A stretch of DNA of 64,000 nucleotides from Ichthyophis bannanicus (taxonomy: Eukaryota; Chordata; Amphibia; Gymnophiona; Ichthyophiidae), in assembly GCA_033557465.1 (NCBI GenBank), contig CM066037.1:521164686-521228685 (forward strand), read 5' to 3'. The position numbers and the translations under genes are program-made. The notes under the pieces are model-generated. The model had not been told where the DNA came from. It made no database searches and was given only the letters and a program-made list of their open reading frames with translations. Positions within the stretch are counted from its first letter, which is position 1; the number at the start of each line of letters is the position of its first letter. Shown here piece by piece: positions 52,940 to 63,520 of this stretch.

Positions 52940-53977
52940 TCTTGGCTCCCTGGGGCCTACCTCAGGAAGTGGAAGAGGTGGTCTTGGCCTCTAGAAAGCA
53001 ATCCACCAGGAAAACCTATGCCCTAAAGTGGAGAAGGTTCTCCTTGTGGTGTCAGCAACGCAAGGAAGATCCTTTCACCTGCACTGTGCCAGTAGTGCTC
53101 CAGTACCTACTGCACTTGTGCAATCAGGGCCTTAAGTCCAATTCTGTTCGGGTCCACCTCTCTGCTCTGACAGCTCATCACTCTCTGGTGGAGGGACACT
53201 CTTTGTCAGTTCATTCCTTGGTGTCCAAATTTCTCAGAGGCTTACTATTGCTCAAGCCTCCTGTCCGTCCACCGGCCCCTGAGTGGGAGTTGAATGTGGT
53301 CTTGCAGCAACTTACTCGCCCACCTTTTGAGCCCATGGCTACATGTCCTTTATGCTTCCTATCCTGGAAGACTCTATTCCTAGTGGCCTTGACCTCGGCC
53401 AGGCGAGTGAGTGAACTTCAAGCCCTGGTCTGTGACAGGCCATACACTCGCTTCTATAGGAACAGGGTAGTCCTTAGGACTCATCCTAAGTTCCTCCCCA
53501 AGGTTGTCTCCTCTTTCCATCTCAACCAAGAGGTGGCTCTTCCAACATTCTTCCCTAGGCCCCATGCAAGCCGGGCTGAGACAGTCCCTGCATACCCTGG
53601 ACTGTAGGAGGGCCTTGTCCTTCTACCTTGAGCGTACGCAGGGGCGTAGAAGGGCTACTCAGCTCTTCGTATCTTTTGACCCCAATAACTTGGGGGTACC
53701 TGTGTCCAAGTGTACCTTGTCCATCTGGGTGGCTGACTGTATCACCTGGGCTTACAGGGCAGCTGACCTTCCTTTGCAGGGTCGGGTCACGGCCCACCGT
53801 GTCAGGGCAATGGCTGCCTCAGTAGCTCATCTCCGCTCTGTACCGTTGGCAGACATCTGCAGGGCTGCAACTTGGTCCTCAAGCCAGACCTTTGCGGCCC
53901 ATTACTGCCTGGAGAGGGAGTCCCGCAGGGACAGTGCTTTCAGTCAGGCAGTGCTCTGGAATCTCTTTGAGGTTTAG
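52921..53977 (+). pseudogene. DIRS-4 tyrosine recombinase
   Basis: ATG at 52921. The N-terminal domain reads SRKQSTRKTYALKWRRFSLW. In the catalytic domain the first Arg is in SARRVSELQAL, followed by FLPKVVSSFHLNQEVALP. A frameshift near 53560 switches frame to LDCRRALSFYLERTQGRRRA, then HxxR in TAHRVRAMAAS, ADICRAATWSS and the nucleophile Tyr in HYCLERES, ending at 53977. All four catalytic residues survive across the single frameshift. It would integrate DIRS circles. Confidence 0.9.
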
Positions 53978-54112
53978 GCAACTCCTACCCTCCAGCCCTC
54001 TGGTTGGGCTACCGGTGGAGGTATGTTTTCAGTGAAATCCTTTCTCTGATGCTGAGGCTAGAGGGAGCTCATTTTTCAGCTCTTGGTTCCTGGTAGCCTG
54101 AAGCTGGGGAGT

Positions 54113-54210
54113 CCCATAAGTGAGGACTGACTTCCTGCTTGGTCCTGGAGAAAGAGTAGTTACTCACCTGTAACAGGTGTTCTCCAGGAGCAGCAGGATT
54201 CAGTCCTCAC
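54113..54210 (+). repeat. DIRS-4 internal complementary region
   Basis: TCCCATAAGTGAGGACTGAC...GTCCTGGAGAA (complement of 5' edge) joined to AGAGTAGTTACTCACCTGTA...CAGTCCTCAC (complement of 3' edge). This sets the element limits at 48705 and 54481. Confidence 0.88.
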
Positions 54211-54293
54211 AACCCTCCCTCCTCCCCTGGGAGTTGCAGTTGTACATAGTTCATTTTTACATTTTTGTGTGCTGTTTTTTAGCTATGTCATTT

Positions 54294-54481
54294 GACTGAG
54301 CAAGATGGCACCTTTAGGTGGGAAGGGGGGACTGCACATGCGTTTAGTATTCCCAAAGGCTTTCATAGAAAGCTGGGGAAATGCTCTGCACGGGGGCTCT
54401 ATCGGCGCCAATGTCACCCATAAGTGAGGACTGATTCCTGCTGCTCCTGGAGAACATCTGTTACAGGTGAGTAACTACTCT
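54294..54481 (+). repeat. DIRS-4 3' inverted terminal repeat and 3' edge
   Basis: Inverse complement of the 5' repeat plus the edge TGTTACAGGTGAGTAACTAC. CAGGTGAGT at 54464-54472 fits the 5' splice-donor consensus. Confidence 0.88.
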
Positions 54482-55913
54482 TTATGCAAGGGGGAAGGCT
54501 GCCTCCTAATCACAAGGACCTGGTGGGCCGGCAGCAGTGGGAGCCTTCATTGCTCTTATAGAGCTTAGCTACAGCAGCAGTTTGTCAGCCTTCTTGCAGC
54601 ATCTGCCTTAGGAGCTTAGCTACAGCAGCAGTTTTTGGTCAGCCTTCTTGCAGTGTCTGCCTTGGCTCCTACTACTCCTGCGATCGCATGGGGCACGGTG
54701 AGTAAGTTCCCCCCCGGGTCTGCCACTTTTCTTTACCTTCTGGGATACGGAGGCTCTGGGTGCTTGTACAGCGGGGGTTCCAGTAGGCCAGCAGCAGGGA
54801 GAGCCTTTTTATTTTTGCTAAGCGCTCTGAGTCAGTCTCTTGCAATACTGCTCCTGCCTTGGCTCTCCTGCTTCTCCAGGAGGACACAAGGAGTTTGAAT
54901 TCTCCACCCCTACCCCTATTTTGAGTGCTGGGTCAGGCTCCCACTATTGCAGAGACACACTGTTTTTTTCTTTACTTTGAGACTGCTGCAGCTGCACTGC
55001 TGTATTTCTGTTTCTCTGCTTCCCGCCTTTTTGTTCAGGCTGATCCGGTGTGTGCTGCAGCCATTTCCTCAGCCATGGTGGGTGCAGCATCCATTTTAAA
55101 TGTCAGAGCTGCGTTGCATTCTCAGCCATGGTGACTGGTTTGGAGAGGGAAAGTTAGCTGTGCAGCCTGCAAGAGCCACAGTGTTTTCTTTCTCCTTTTG
55201 TGTAACATCATTTCGGGGGAACGTTTTATTTACAGTGCCCTCCTCCTTTAGAAGTGTACTGTCTACAGTTACAAGCAGAAATACTTACATCACAGGGGAT
55301 GCTTGGCCTGTTCTGCTTACCCAGGTGAGTCTTCACTTACCTGGGGGAGTCTTCTTGCACAGTCAGTAGGCAGTGATGGGGGGGGGTCCCGCTGCTCTGT
55401 CACCCCCCGTGGTCTCCAGAGTCGCTCCTCCCTGCCTCCTTCTCCCTCAGCCTGCTGATCCTCCGGCTCAGACGCTGCTGCCTCAGAACCCATCTCAGTC
55501 TTCTCAGAACCAAGATTCACAACAATTTCTAGTGCTCCTTAGGCTTGGACCCTTGGCCCATGGACCCTGTCATCTCTGGCTTGGAGGCCTATTCAGTCCA
55601 CAGAACCTCACTAGATTCCACGTTGGGGTCCTGGAAGCATTCTCGGAAGGAGTGAGTTCTTAGGAACACGGGGCAGCCTCTCAAGGAACCTTTCTTGGGC
55701 TGTGGCCGCTTGTGCACCTGATTTCCCAGATGAAGAAGCTTTCTCAGCCGAGGATAGCCTTGGTGCCTCTGATTGGGAGGATGGTGAGCAGAGGAGCAAG
55801 ACAGCACACAGGATATCCGCCTGTTCCGCAAGGATGAACTCCCTGCTCTGATGGTTTAAGTAGTGGACGGCTTACACCTCACTAATCCTCTAGAGCACAG
55901 TCAGCCTCAGGCG
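54482..55913 (+). pseudogene. DIRS-5 leader and gag N-terminal half (decayed)
   Basis: The leader has a tandem duplication of about 56 bp (GAGCTTAGCTACAGCAGCAG at 54567 and again at 54612). Gag homology to DIRS-3 begins around 55640: frames give DEEAFSAEDSLGASDWEDGE, like the acidic block of DIRS-3 gag, and then a degraded FRKDELPAL. No frame is open for more than 96 codons. Breaks at the hAT-1 insertion and resumes at 61092. Confidence 0.65.
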
Positions 55914-55921
55914 CTCTAGAG
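55914..55921. repeat. 8-bp target-site duplication of hAT-1
   Basis: CTCTAGAG, repeated exactly at 61092-61099. Eight bases is the rule for hAT transposons; this copy is also a perfect palindrome. Confidence 0.93.
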
Positions 55922-56153
55922 CAGGGGGTCTCAAACTCAAATTGCTTTGAGGGCCAAATGAGAACTTGTAAAGTAACCTGCGGGCCGCATTGTCGGAACT
56001 TTTTTTACAATAGAAAAAAGTCAATAAAGTCAACATAATAACATAGTGCTTTACAAATTTTATTTAATTTTAATCCATTTATTATAACTGTAATGTGATT
56101 GTAATTATCATGTACGTTTTACGTTTCAATCAGTTTTTGTTCTGGCTACTTAG

Positions 56154-56434
56154 CTAGCAGCGTTTTGCATCAACAAGGACCTCAATATTAGGCTTTAATT
56201 TATTTAAAAAAACCAATCTCAGTGTTGCTTGCAAATGTTCATCACTGAGCCGTGACCTTAGCATAGACTTGTTAATCTTCATGAATGAGAAAAATTGTTC
56301 ACATACATATGTACTTCCAAACATTGCAATAATCCTTGCAGAGAGTAACCTTGGAAACCTGTCTCGTGGAAGAAACGTGTAGAATTTGGGAATCCCTAAT
56401 TCTACATGTTTTTGCTTCAAGATAGTATCACACT
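56154..56434 (-). pseudogene. hAT-1 transposase, C-terminal dimerisation domain
   Basis: Resumes after L2-4: DTILKQKHVELGIPKFYTF, then AMFGSTYVCEQFFSFMKINK and LRSRLSDEHLQATLRL, the hAT C-terminal dimerisation motif (the SxYxCEQxFS pattern). It stops at 56154-56156. Joining to 59237 restores the codons for ELQC-DTILKQ. Confidence 0.92.
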
Positions 56435-58864
56435 AGGCGATATAAACCTTGCTTCACTCAATACCTCACAAACTAATACATTTAATGAGGCCATGGATCA
56501 GATGGGTTACCGTCAAATAATCCAAACACCTACACATGACAAGGGAAATATCTTAGACGTAGTATTTCTTCCCAAAGAATATTCAAACACCACAGTAACA
56601 AATACAACACCAAAAATAACACAGGTGCCATGGTTGGACCCCCACCTTATACAATTCACATTTGAAATGCCATCACAATCACCTAATATAGAACCTATTA
56701 ACAATAAACATAAAAGCATGTTTAAAAAACTAGATAAAGACACACTAATAAATTCGATCTTTTCACATGTAAATACAGAAACCTCAAACTTGGACGAATT
56801 AATAAAACAATGGAACAACGGAATAGAAACTGTTTCTAAACAAACATCTAAAATCACCTCTCATGATAATAACAAACTAAGGAAAAGATCGGAATCATGA
56901 TACACAGCAGGATTAGCTAAATTAAGGAAAGATCTCAGAAAAATGGAAGAAAAATGGAGAGCTAGGAAATCAACTGAGACCAAAAAACAATACTTATCTC
57001 TACTTAAATCCTATAAAGAAACAGTAAATACAGCAAAAAAGAACTATCACACCAAAAAACTAACTAATGCTTTAAATAAGCCAAGGGAATTATTTGAGCT
57101 TGTAAAATCACTCACTAAACCCCCAAAAGATGTTAATTCAAATTATCCTATAAATGCTCAAGAACTGGCTGATCACTACTCTAAAAAATTAAACCCCAGC
57201 GAAGAAAAAATCTCCAATAAAATTGAAACTAATGCATTTCAAAGGATAACACAAAATACCAACCCCACTACAGTGTGGGGAAACGTTTACTCAATAGATA
57301 ACAGACAACTTCTAAACATCATCTCAAACTTAAACACCACCACATCCCCTCTTGACCCTTGTCCAGTAGACTGGATCAAGAATGCTAAAACAGAATTATC
57401 GCCCATAATACTAAACATTGTAAACCATTCTCTAACACAAGGAAACATGCCTACAGAACTAAAAAGATCTTTAATATGACCTATACTAAAAAACAAATCA
57501 CTAAACAATGCAGATCCATCCTCTTACAGACCCATATCCAGTATACCCTTTCTAGCCAAAATTATTGAAAAATCTGTACAATACCAATTGCAAGACCACA
57601 TAGATAACACAAATGCACTTGATGCTCAACAATATGGTTTTCGACAATCACATGGAGTAGAAACACTGCTTCTAGTATTATTTGACAGACTCTATAAAGG
57701 CATTGAAAACTGCAAAAAAATGTTTGTCCTAATTTTCATCGACATATCTGCAGCCTTTGATTCAGTGAATCATATCCTCATTGAAAGATTAGAAACAATA
57801 GGTATAAATGGAACCCCCCTAAAATGGTTCTCGTCTTATATATCCAACAGGATACAACAAGTATATTTTGATAGAAACCTATCCAATACCTTCCCACAGA
57901 CACAAGGTATCCCACAGGGCTCAGCATTATCCGCTATATTATTTAACTTATATCTAAAACCAATCTGTGGAATATTCCAGAAACACAAAATTGACTATCA
58001 TCTCTATGTGGATGATATAATGCTTTATACCCAATTGGATATATGTAACCCAGATTACAGTCACATAGAAAATTGCCTTAATGAAGCACAACAATGGCTC
58101 CAACAAAACAATATGCATATCAATCACAAAAAAACTGAAGTAATGTTTATCTCTCAAAATCTGGAGTTTAAACACCCCCCCCCACAATCATATTAAATAA
58201 TACTACTTATAACACAAAACAAGAACTAAAGTACCTAGGTGTTACACTAGATAGCACACTTAACATGGAAACCCACCTAAGACTTTTAAATAGAACCATT
58301 TTCTACAAACTAAGAACTCTACAGCCCTTACGTAACATCATTGAACTATCAGACTTTAGATCAATAATACAAGTAATCATAATGCCACATCTAGACTACT
58401 GTAATGGCATACTACAAGGTCTGCCCAAAAAAACAACAAACATACTTCAGATGGCACAAAATGTAACTGCCCAAATTCTAATGAACGTACCCTTCTCTGA
58501 TCACATCACACCTATTCTAAGAGAACTTCACTGGTTGCCCATACATGCACGTATACGATACAAAATAATAATTACAACATTCAAACTAATAAACAATTCT
58601 GCCCCATCTCATCTTGCTACACTCATAATGCCGCAAACTACAAACAGGAAAAGACGTACTCACAACCTAAATATACTACAAACCCCCCTCTCCATTTGCA
58701 AAACAAAGGCATCCACTAGTAATAGAGCATTCACATACACTGCTCCAACACAATGGAACAAACTCCCCGACAACTTAAGAGTTAACAAAGATCTCACATC
58801 ATTCCGTAAAAGCCTTAAAACACATCTATTTCAAGAATACTTCAATCAGTCAGAAATAACATAG
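56435..58864 (+). pseudogene. L2-4 ORF2: partial endonuclease and RT
   Basis: Endonuclease second half: GDINLASLN, MGYRQIIQTPTHDKGNILD. TGA at 56898-56900 replaces a Trp codon (then YTAGLAKLRKDLRK). RT: SYRPISSIPFLAKI, QYGFRQSHGVETLLL, the catalytic FIDISAAFDSVNH, GIPQGSALSAILF and YVDDIMLYT at 58003-58029. TGA at 57477-57479 likely replaces CGA, and a frameshift lies in the C run at 58177-58185. The C-terminal part shows MPHLDYCNGILQGL, LRELHWLPIHARIRYK and STSNRAFTYTAPTQWNKLP, ending at 58864 (LFQEYFNQSEIT). Typical L2-clade layout. Confidence 0.93.
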
Positions 58865-59231
58865 AGTAATTCCGTGATGAAAACAATTAAAGGGAGATAT
58901 TCTTCCACTTCTACCAGTTAGTTTCCCTCAAGTCCACAAGGAATCAAAATAATGAATCTACTTATATTATCTACACAAATAATGTATATAGTTAATTCAA
59001 ATTCATGTATGTTAACATGTTCCCCCTCTATCATGTATTTAGTTAGTTTTTTTTATTGCTATTTTTTGAGTTATACTAAACAATATCACTTTTAATGTTC
59101 CAATGTTATGATCCTACTGTTTTATGTAACTGCTAATCTTTGCAGAGTTAATTGTTAAATGTAAACCGCTGCTGATCACTGGAAGGAGCGGTATAAAAAT
59201 GTGCTCAAATAAAATAAATAAAATAAAATAA
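56435..59231 (+). mobile_element. L2-4: L2 LINE, 5' truncated, coding largely preserved
   Basis: Inserted in the hAT-1 transposase with a 5-bp duplication ACACT (56430-56434 and 59232-59236). It starts inside the endonuclease and ends with the L2 hairpin (ACCGCT/AGCGGT at about 59164-59190) and an (AAAT)n tail. The least decayed L2 of the window. Confidence 0.92.
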
Positions 59232-59236
59232 ACACT

Positions 59237-60745
59237 GAAGTTCCACCAACTCCATTTGCAATTCCTCTACAACATTATCAACTTCTACAGCAAATGGCAT
59301 TGAAAAAAGTTGAAATTGTGGCTCCAGTACCTTAAAGTCTTTAAAGCGCACATCAAACTGTTGAAGTAAGTTAGACAACAAATCTGTATATTCTTTCAAG
59401 CATTTGGGTTCAACTTTTTGTAAAGAATTCAGGGTTGGGAAATGGACCAAATTGCCCTCACCCAGCTGCTTCATCCATAAACGTAGTTTAACTTTGAACC
59501 ATTTCACATTGTCACACATCTGTGTGATAATCAGGTTTTTACCTTGAAGCTTCAAGTTCAATCCATTCAAGTGATCCGTAATATCTGTTAGAAAAACAAG
59601 ATTGCATTGAAAAATAGAATCAGTTAGCAAAGGAACTGCCCTATTTTTCATTATCATGAATGAAGCAATTTCATCTCTAAGTGCAAAGAAACGCTTCAAA
59701 ACATTTCCACGACTTAGCCATCTAACTTCACTGTGATAAAGAAGTTCACCATACTCAGAGTCCATATCTGTAAGAAATGATGTGAACTGCCTGTGATTCG
59801 GCCCCCGAGAACGTATAAAATTGATTGTTTTAATTACTACATCCATCACTTCTTTCATTTGTAGACTTTTACTACAAAGAGCTTCTTGATGCAAAATGCA
59901 ATGTATACTAGTGAAGTTGATTCCTACTGTTTCAAGGCTGTTTAATTTGTTTTTCACCAATCCAACTACACCTACATTTTGAGAGCACATTGATAGTGCA
60001 CCATCTGTGGCCAAAGATAAAAATTTATCCCATGGTAAGCCATATTTCTCAATGCATTTTTCCAGGGCTTGAAACAAATCACGTCCAGTTGTGGTACCCT
60101 TCAATGGTATTAATTCTAGGAATTCTTCTGTCAGATTTAAACTGCAGTCTACACCTCTGATGAATACAGCACATTGTGCAGTATCAGACATATCTGTACT
60201 TTCGTCGAGAGCAATTGAAAATGCTTCAAAGTCCTTAGCCACTTCAATTAATTGTTTCTCCACATTATCTGCTAAATCTGTAATCCTGGTGGCAACTATA
60301 TTGGGTGACAAGCTTAAGCCTTCAAACAGTTTCTTATCAGGACATAAAATATCACTTGCCTTTAAAAGACATTTTTTATGAACAAACCTTCTGTAAAGGG
60401 CCATGATGACTTTGCAATAAGTTCACTTATAACAAAACTTGCTCTTACTGAATCTTCATTGGACTGATTAATATTGGTAAAGAAACGTCTTTGTTTACAT
60501 AATGCTGATTTAAGTTGCGTAACTTTGTCCTATCTAACTTTGCCCACGTACGCTTCATACTTCTCACGGTGCTTTGTTTCGTAGTGCCTACGCCCATTAT
60601 ACTCCTTCGGAACAGCTAACGTTTGTTGACAAATGAGACATTGAATTTTATGGTTAATCTCAGTGACAAAATATAACTCCTCCAATTTTACACGAAAAAT
60701 TCTATTTTCGTTCGCGATTTTTCTCTTTTTCGAAACAAAAGACAT
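59237..60745 (-). pseudogene. hAT-1 transposase, N-terminal and catalytic part
   Basis: ATG at 60745 (MSFVSKKRKIANENRIFRVK). A BED-like zinc-finger region reads CLICQQTLAVPKEYNGRRHY with HREKYEAY. A TAG at 60533-60535 and a frameshift near 60375 follow. The catalytic region shows AFSIALDESTDMSDTAQCAV (first Asp), LATDGALSMCSQNVGVVGLV, HCILHQEALCSKSLQM and EVRWLSRGNVLKRFFALRDE. This matches hAT transposases of the group co-opted as FAM200/GTF2IRD2-like proteins in vertebrates. The C-terminus is at 56154-56434 beyond L2-4. Confidence 0.92.
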
Positions 60746-61099
60746 TTATATGGTGTGAGGACAACAACAACTCTGCCGATCTCACGCATGCCTAGTATCA
60801 TTATTGTTATTTCTAGAATCTTCCTCCGACATATGAGCACTAATTTTTATAAAAATGTAGCAAAATCAACTTTATAAATATGCATTGAGCGTGAAGAACG
60901 ACAAGTATAAACAATCGAAAGACTACAAATAAATAAGTAAGTAAGAAGTTCCTATGATTTAAGAAGGAACATGGCGTTAATGTTAAACAGCGGCGAGAGA
61001 AAAATAAATAAAATGTCAATTTTTTTATCATCCCAAAATGCGTCGCGGGCCGCACAAAATTCTCTTGCGGGCTGCATGTTTGAGACCCCTGCTCTAGAG

Positions 61100-62000
61100 C
61101 ATAGTCAGCCTCAGGCACTCTCTCAGGCCGATCTGATCCTGTAGGGCATTCAAAAGCCTTTTCCCACCGGAGCTCTCCTGTGGGGCATTCCAAAGCCCGC
61201 CAGGGCCTTCTTTTTCCCACCAGGGCTCTCCTGCGGTGTGGTCAAAAGCCTGCCAGGGTCTTCCCTTTCCCACCGGAGCCCTAGCAGATGGTATCTCTGA
61301 AGTGCGATTCGCCTGATGCATGCGGCTCGCCATCTGGGACAGCACTATCTTAGGGACAGCGCTATCTTTGGTCTCCAGCGGATCTGGACAGGTGCTTTGC
61401 ATATCCGAAGATGGCTGCTCTGGTGACTGCCGTCACTAAGCACATTGCTATTCCGGTTGAAGGGGGTGCGGCCCTTTCGAATCATTAGGATAGGAAACTC
61501 CACTCAGGCATCAGTTTGTAGAGGTCTGGCGGCCTATGCCCTCCTACATTGTTCTATCTTTGTCAATGGTCGTCTGATCCAGCCTTTAATGCGCACCTCT
61601 CTAAGCTCCCCTTCTAAGGCAAGTGGTTCCTTGGTGAAGACATTGACAAGCTTGTCAAGGACCTGCGGGAAGTCAAACTACAGCGGCTATTGGAAGGCAT
61701 GCCACGGTCCTTTACATGCCGTGGAAAGGCCTTTGCTGTGACCTCATGCCGGTCAAAGGTCACAGTCCTTCAGGGAGTCAGGAAAGGATGGGATGCCTAC
61801 GTCGCTGCCAATACGAGGAGGGAGGATGCCTTTTCCCAGCAGTGAGCCCACATGGCCTTTGATCAATGGGTCCTCAACATCGTCAGCCAAGACTATGCTC
61901 TCCCATCCAAAAAGCCTTCCTAGTTTCACCCAGCAGAGCATCCCGAAAGAGGGCAGCCATACAATCCACCCTCCAACGTCTGCAGTTTCTTTGAGCCATT
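61100..62000 (+). pseudogene. DIRS-5 gag C-terminal half (decayed)
   Basis: After hAT-1. The frame at 61413 reads AALVTAVTKHIAIPVEGGAA, matching DIRS-3 VDALVSAVTKKTTIPVEGAT. Around 61620-61680 another frame gives GEDIDKLVKDLRE, matching GEALEKIVKNLGD. Many frameshifts and stops; no long open frame. A duplicated stretch (GGCATTC.AAAGCC, CCCACCGGAGC/CAGGGC) repeats near 61145-61270. Confidence 0.65.
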
Positions 62001-62530
62001 CGACCGGTCCAACTCACAAAGAGGGACTCTACTCGTTATTCCATTTACTTTGTGGTATCCAATAAGGAGGGGTCCTTTCAGCAGAGTCTGGGTCTCAAGG
62101 AGGTCCATTGGGCCCTTCATGTATCGATTTTTCACATGAAAATGATATGTCCAATAATTCAAGCAGCCCTTATGGGATAATTCCTTGCCTCGTTCAGCCT
62201 AGTGGAAGCATATTTACATATTCTTCTCTGGGAGGATCACTGGCGTTTTCTGAGCTTTGCCATGCTCAGGCAGCATTTTCAGTTTTGCGTTCTGCCATTT
62301 GGCCTGATGACTACAAAGTTATTGTGGTGGCTACAGCAGCCTTGCGCAGACAGCGCATTCAAGTCCTCCCATACTTGGACGACTGGCTCATTCACGCAAG
62401 TTCCACGTCGTAAGCCAGTCAGACGGTCTCCTGGCTGGTCACCTTCTCAGAGAGCCTCAGTTGAGTGGTCAAATATTCCAAGGGTTGCCTCTGGCCACCC
62501 CAACTGTGGAGTTTCTTGGAGCACTAGGCG
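62000..62530 (+). pseudogene. DIRS-5 reverse transcriptase (decayed)
   Basis: Frames give YSIYFVVSNKEGSF near 62040, SLVEAYLHILLWEDHWRF (DIRS-3: DLTEAYLHIPIRQDHQRF; first catalytic Asp lost), LPFGLMTTK and YLDDWLIHASS at 62371-62403. The motifs are in different frames. It is the oldest RT copy here. Confidence 0.75.
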
Positions 62531-63520
62531 ATAACTGGCTGGTCTAGGTATCCCTGACGCAAGAACATTTTCTCAAGCACTCTGCACACCTTCAACTCTT
62601 TCTCCTACAGAGCTGCGCGTGCATGTGTGACTATCTTCAGACCCTAAGGTCCATGGTGGTCACCATTGTTTATCCCATGGACCAAAGCCCACATGCGTAG
62701 CCTTCAACACTCCTGCCAGAGTTTTCAACACTCCTGTCTGTCCCACTGTCCCTGTTTTCCATGGTCTATAACTGTCACCTCTTTCACCTTACGCTACGTG
62801 ATGCAGTCTTCTATGGTGGCATTCGGCGTCCCATCTGCTTTGGAGCATTCTCTTGCAGGCTGTTTGCTGGATTCTAGTAAACACTCATGCCAGTCTCTTG
62901 GGCGGCAGAGCACTTTGCCAGTCCCAGATGGCTCAGAGGACCTGGTCGCCTCAGGGGGCATGCTGGACAATCAACTGCTTAAAAGCCCAGGCGTTCCGCC
63001 TTGCCCTGCTGCACTTCCTACCTTTCCTTCGATCCCAGGCAGTCTAATTTCTTTCCGACAATGCTATGATGGTGTCCAATTTAAACCGACAGCGCAGAAC
63101 AAATGGCCAGGGAGATGGCTTTTCTCCTCCCCTAGATGGAGTTTCATTGATAAGTCGGCACAGCACATTGTGGGGATGGACAGCATACAAGCAGCTTAGA
63201 TCAGCTGTCACATTGTAGATCCCAACAATTGGGAACTATCCTCCTGGGCATTTCCACAAATAGTTCGCACCTGGGGATTGCCCACAGTGGATCTCAGGCT
63301 GTCGGCAAAGAACGCCAAGACACAGGCCTTTGTCGGTCAGCGGAAGGAGCATGGGCCTTGGGGCCTGGACGTGTTAGTTCAGTCCTGGCCTTCCGCTCCC
63401 CTGTTGTGCATGTTTCCTCCTTGTGTCCTGCTTGGGAGGGTTCTCCGTCGGATCGAAGCTCATTCTGGCATGGTGATCTTCGTGTCATGCGACTGGCCTC
63501 AGTGCATGGCATTGAGATTT
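62530..63520 (+). pseudogene. DIRS-5 RNase H and C-terminal region (decayed)
   Basis: WILVNTHASLLGG near 62860-62900 corresponds to LVTTDASLTGWG: the catalytic Asp reads His. Next come INCLKAQAFRLALLHFLP, SDNAMMVSNLNRQ near 63055-63095, DPNNWELSSWAF near 63220, WGLPTVDLRLSAK near 63272-63310 and VIFVSCDWPQC near 63475, matching VLIAPDWPRCPW of DIRS-3. Homology is lost at about 63520; the recombinase is not in the window. Confidence 0.72.

Larger units (their letters stand above)
48705..54481 (+). mobile_element. DIRS-4: complete DIRS retrotransposon inserted in DIRS-5
   Basis: 5,777 bp with terminal repeats (48705-48866 and 54294-54481), gag (49117-50965), RT-RNase H (51153-52939), tyrosine recombinase (52921-53977) and internal complementary region (54113-54210). 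All genes are on +, in the canonical DIRS order with overlapping frames. Terminal repeats differ from DIRS-1/2, but the gag N-terminal motif and 3' sequence are related. A few frameshifts and one nonsense codon make it inactive. Confidence 0.93.
55922..61091 (-). mobile_element. hAT-1: hAT DNA transposon (Charlie-like), carrying L2-4
   Basis: Terminal inverted repeats CAGGGGGTCTCAAAC (left) and CAGGGGTCTCAAAC (right, complement), an 8-bp target duplication and a minus-strand hAT transposase. Without L2-4 the element is about 2.37 kb, normal for an autonomous hAT. Subterminal GCGGGCCGCA copies lie near 55980 and 61046. The transposase is broken. Confidence 0.93.
48408..63520 (+). mobile_element. 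DIRS-5: old autonomous-type DIRS split by DIRS-4 and hAT-1
   Basis: Pieces in order on +: 5' terminal repeat 48408-48704 (TCCTGCTAGATCAGTCCAG), leader and gag 54482-55913, gag 61092-62000, RT about 62000-62410 and RNase H region to about 63520. The recombinase and 3' end are missing, and at about 63520 sequence identity is lost. Gag resembles DIRS-3 (EDGE, FRKDELPAL equivalents). Many frameshifts and stops make it the oldest DIRS of the window. Confidence 0.8.
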
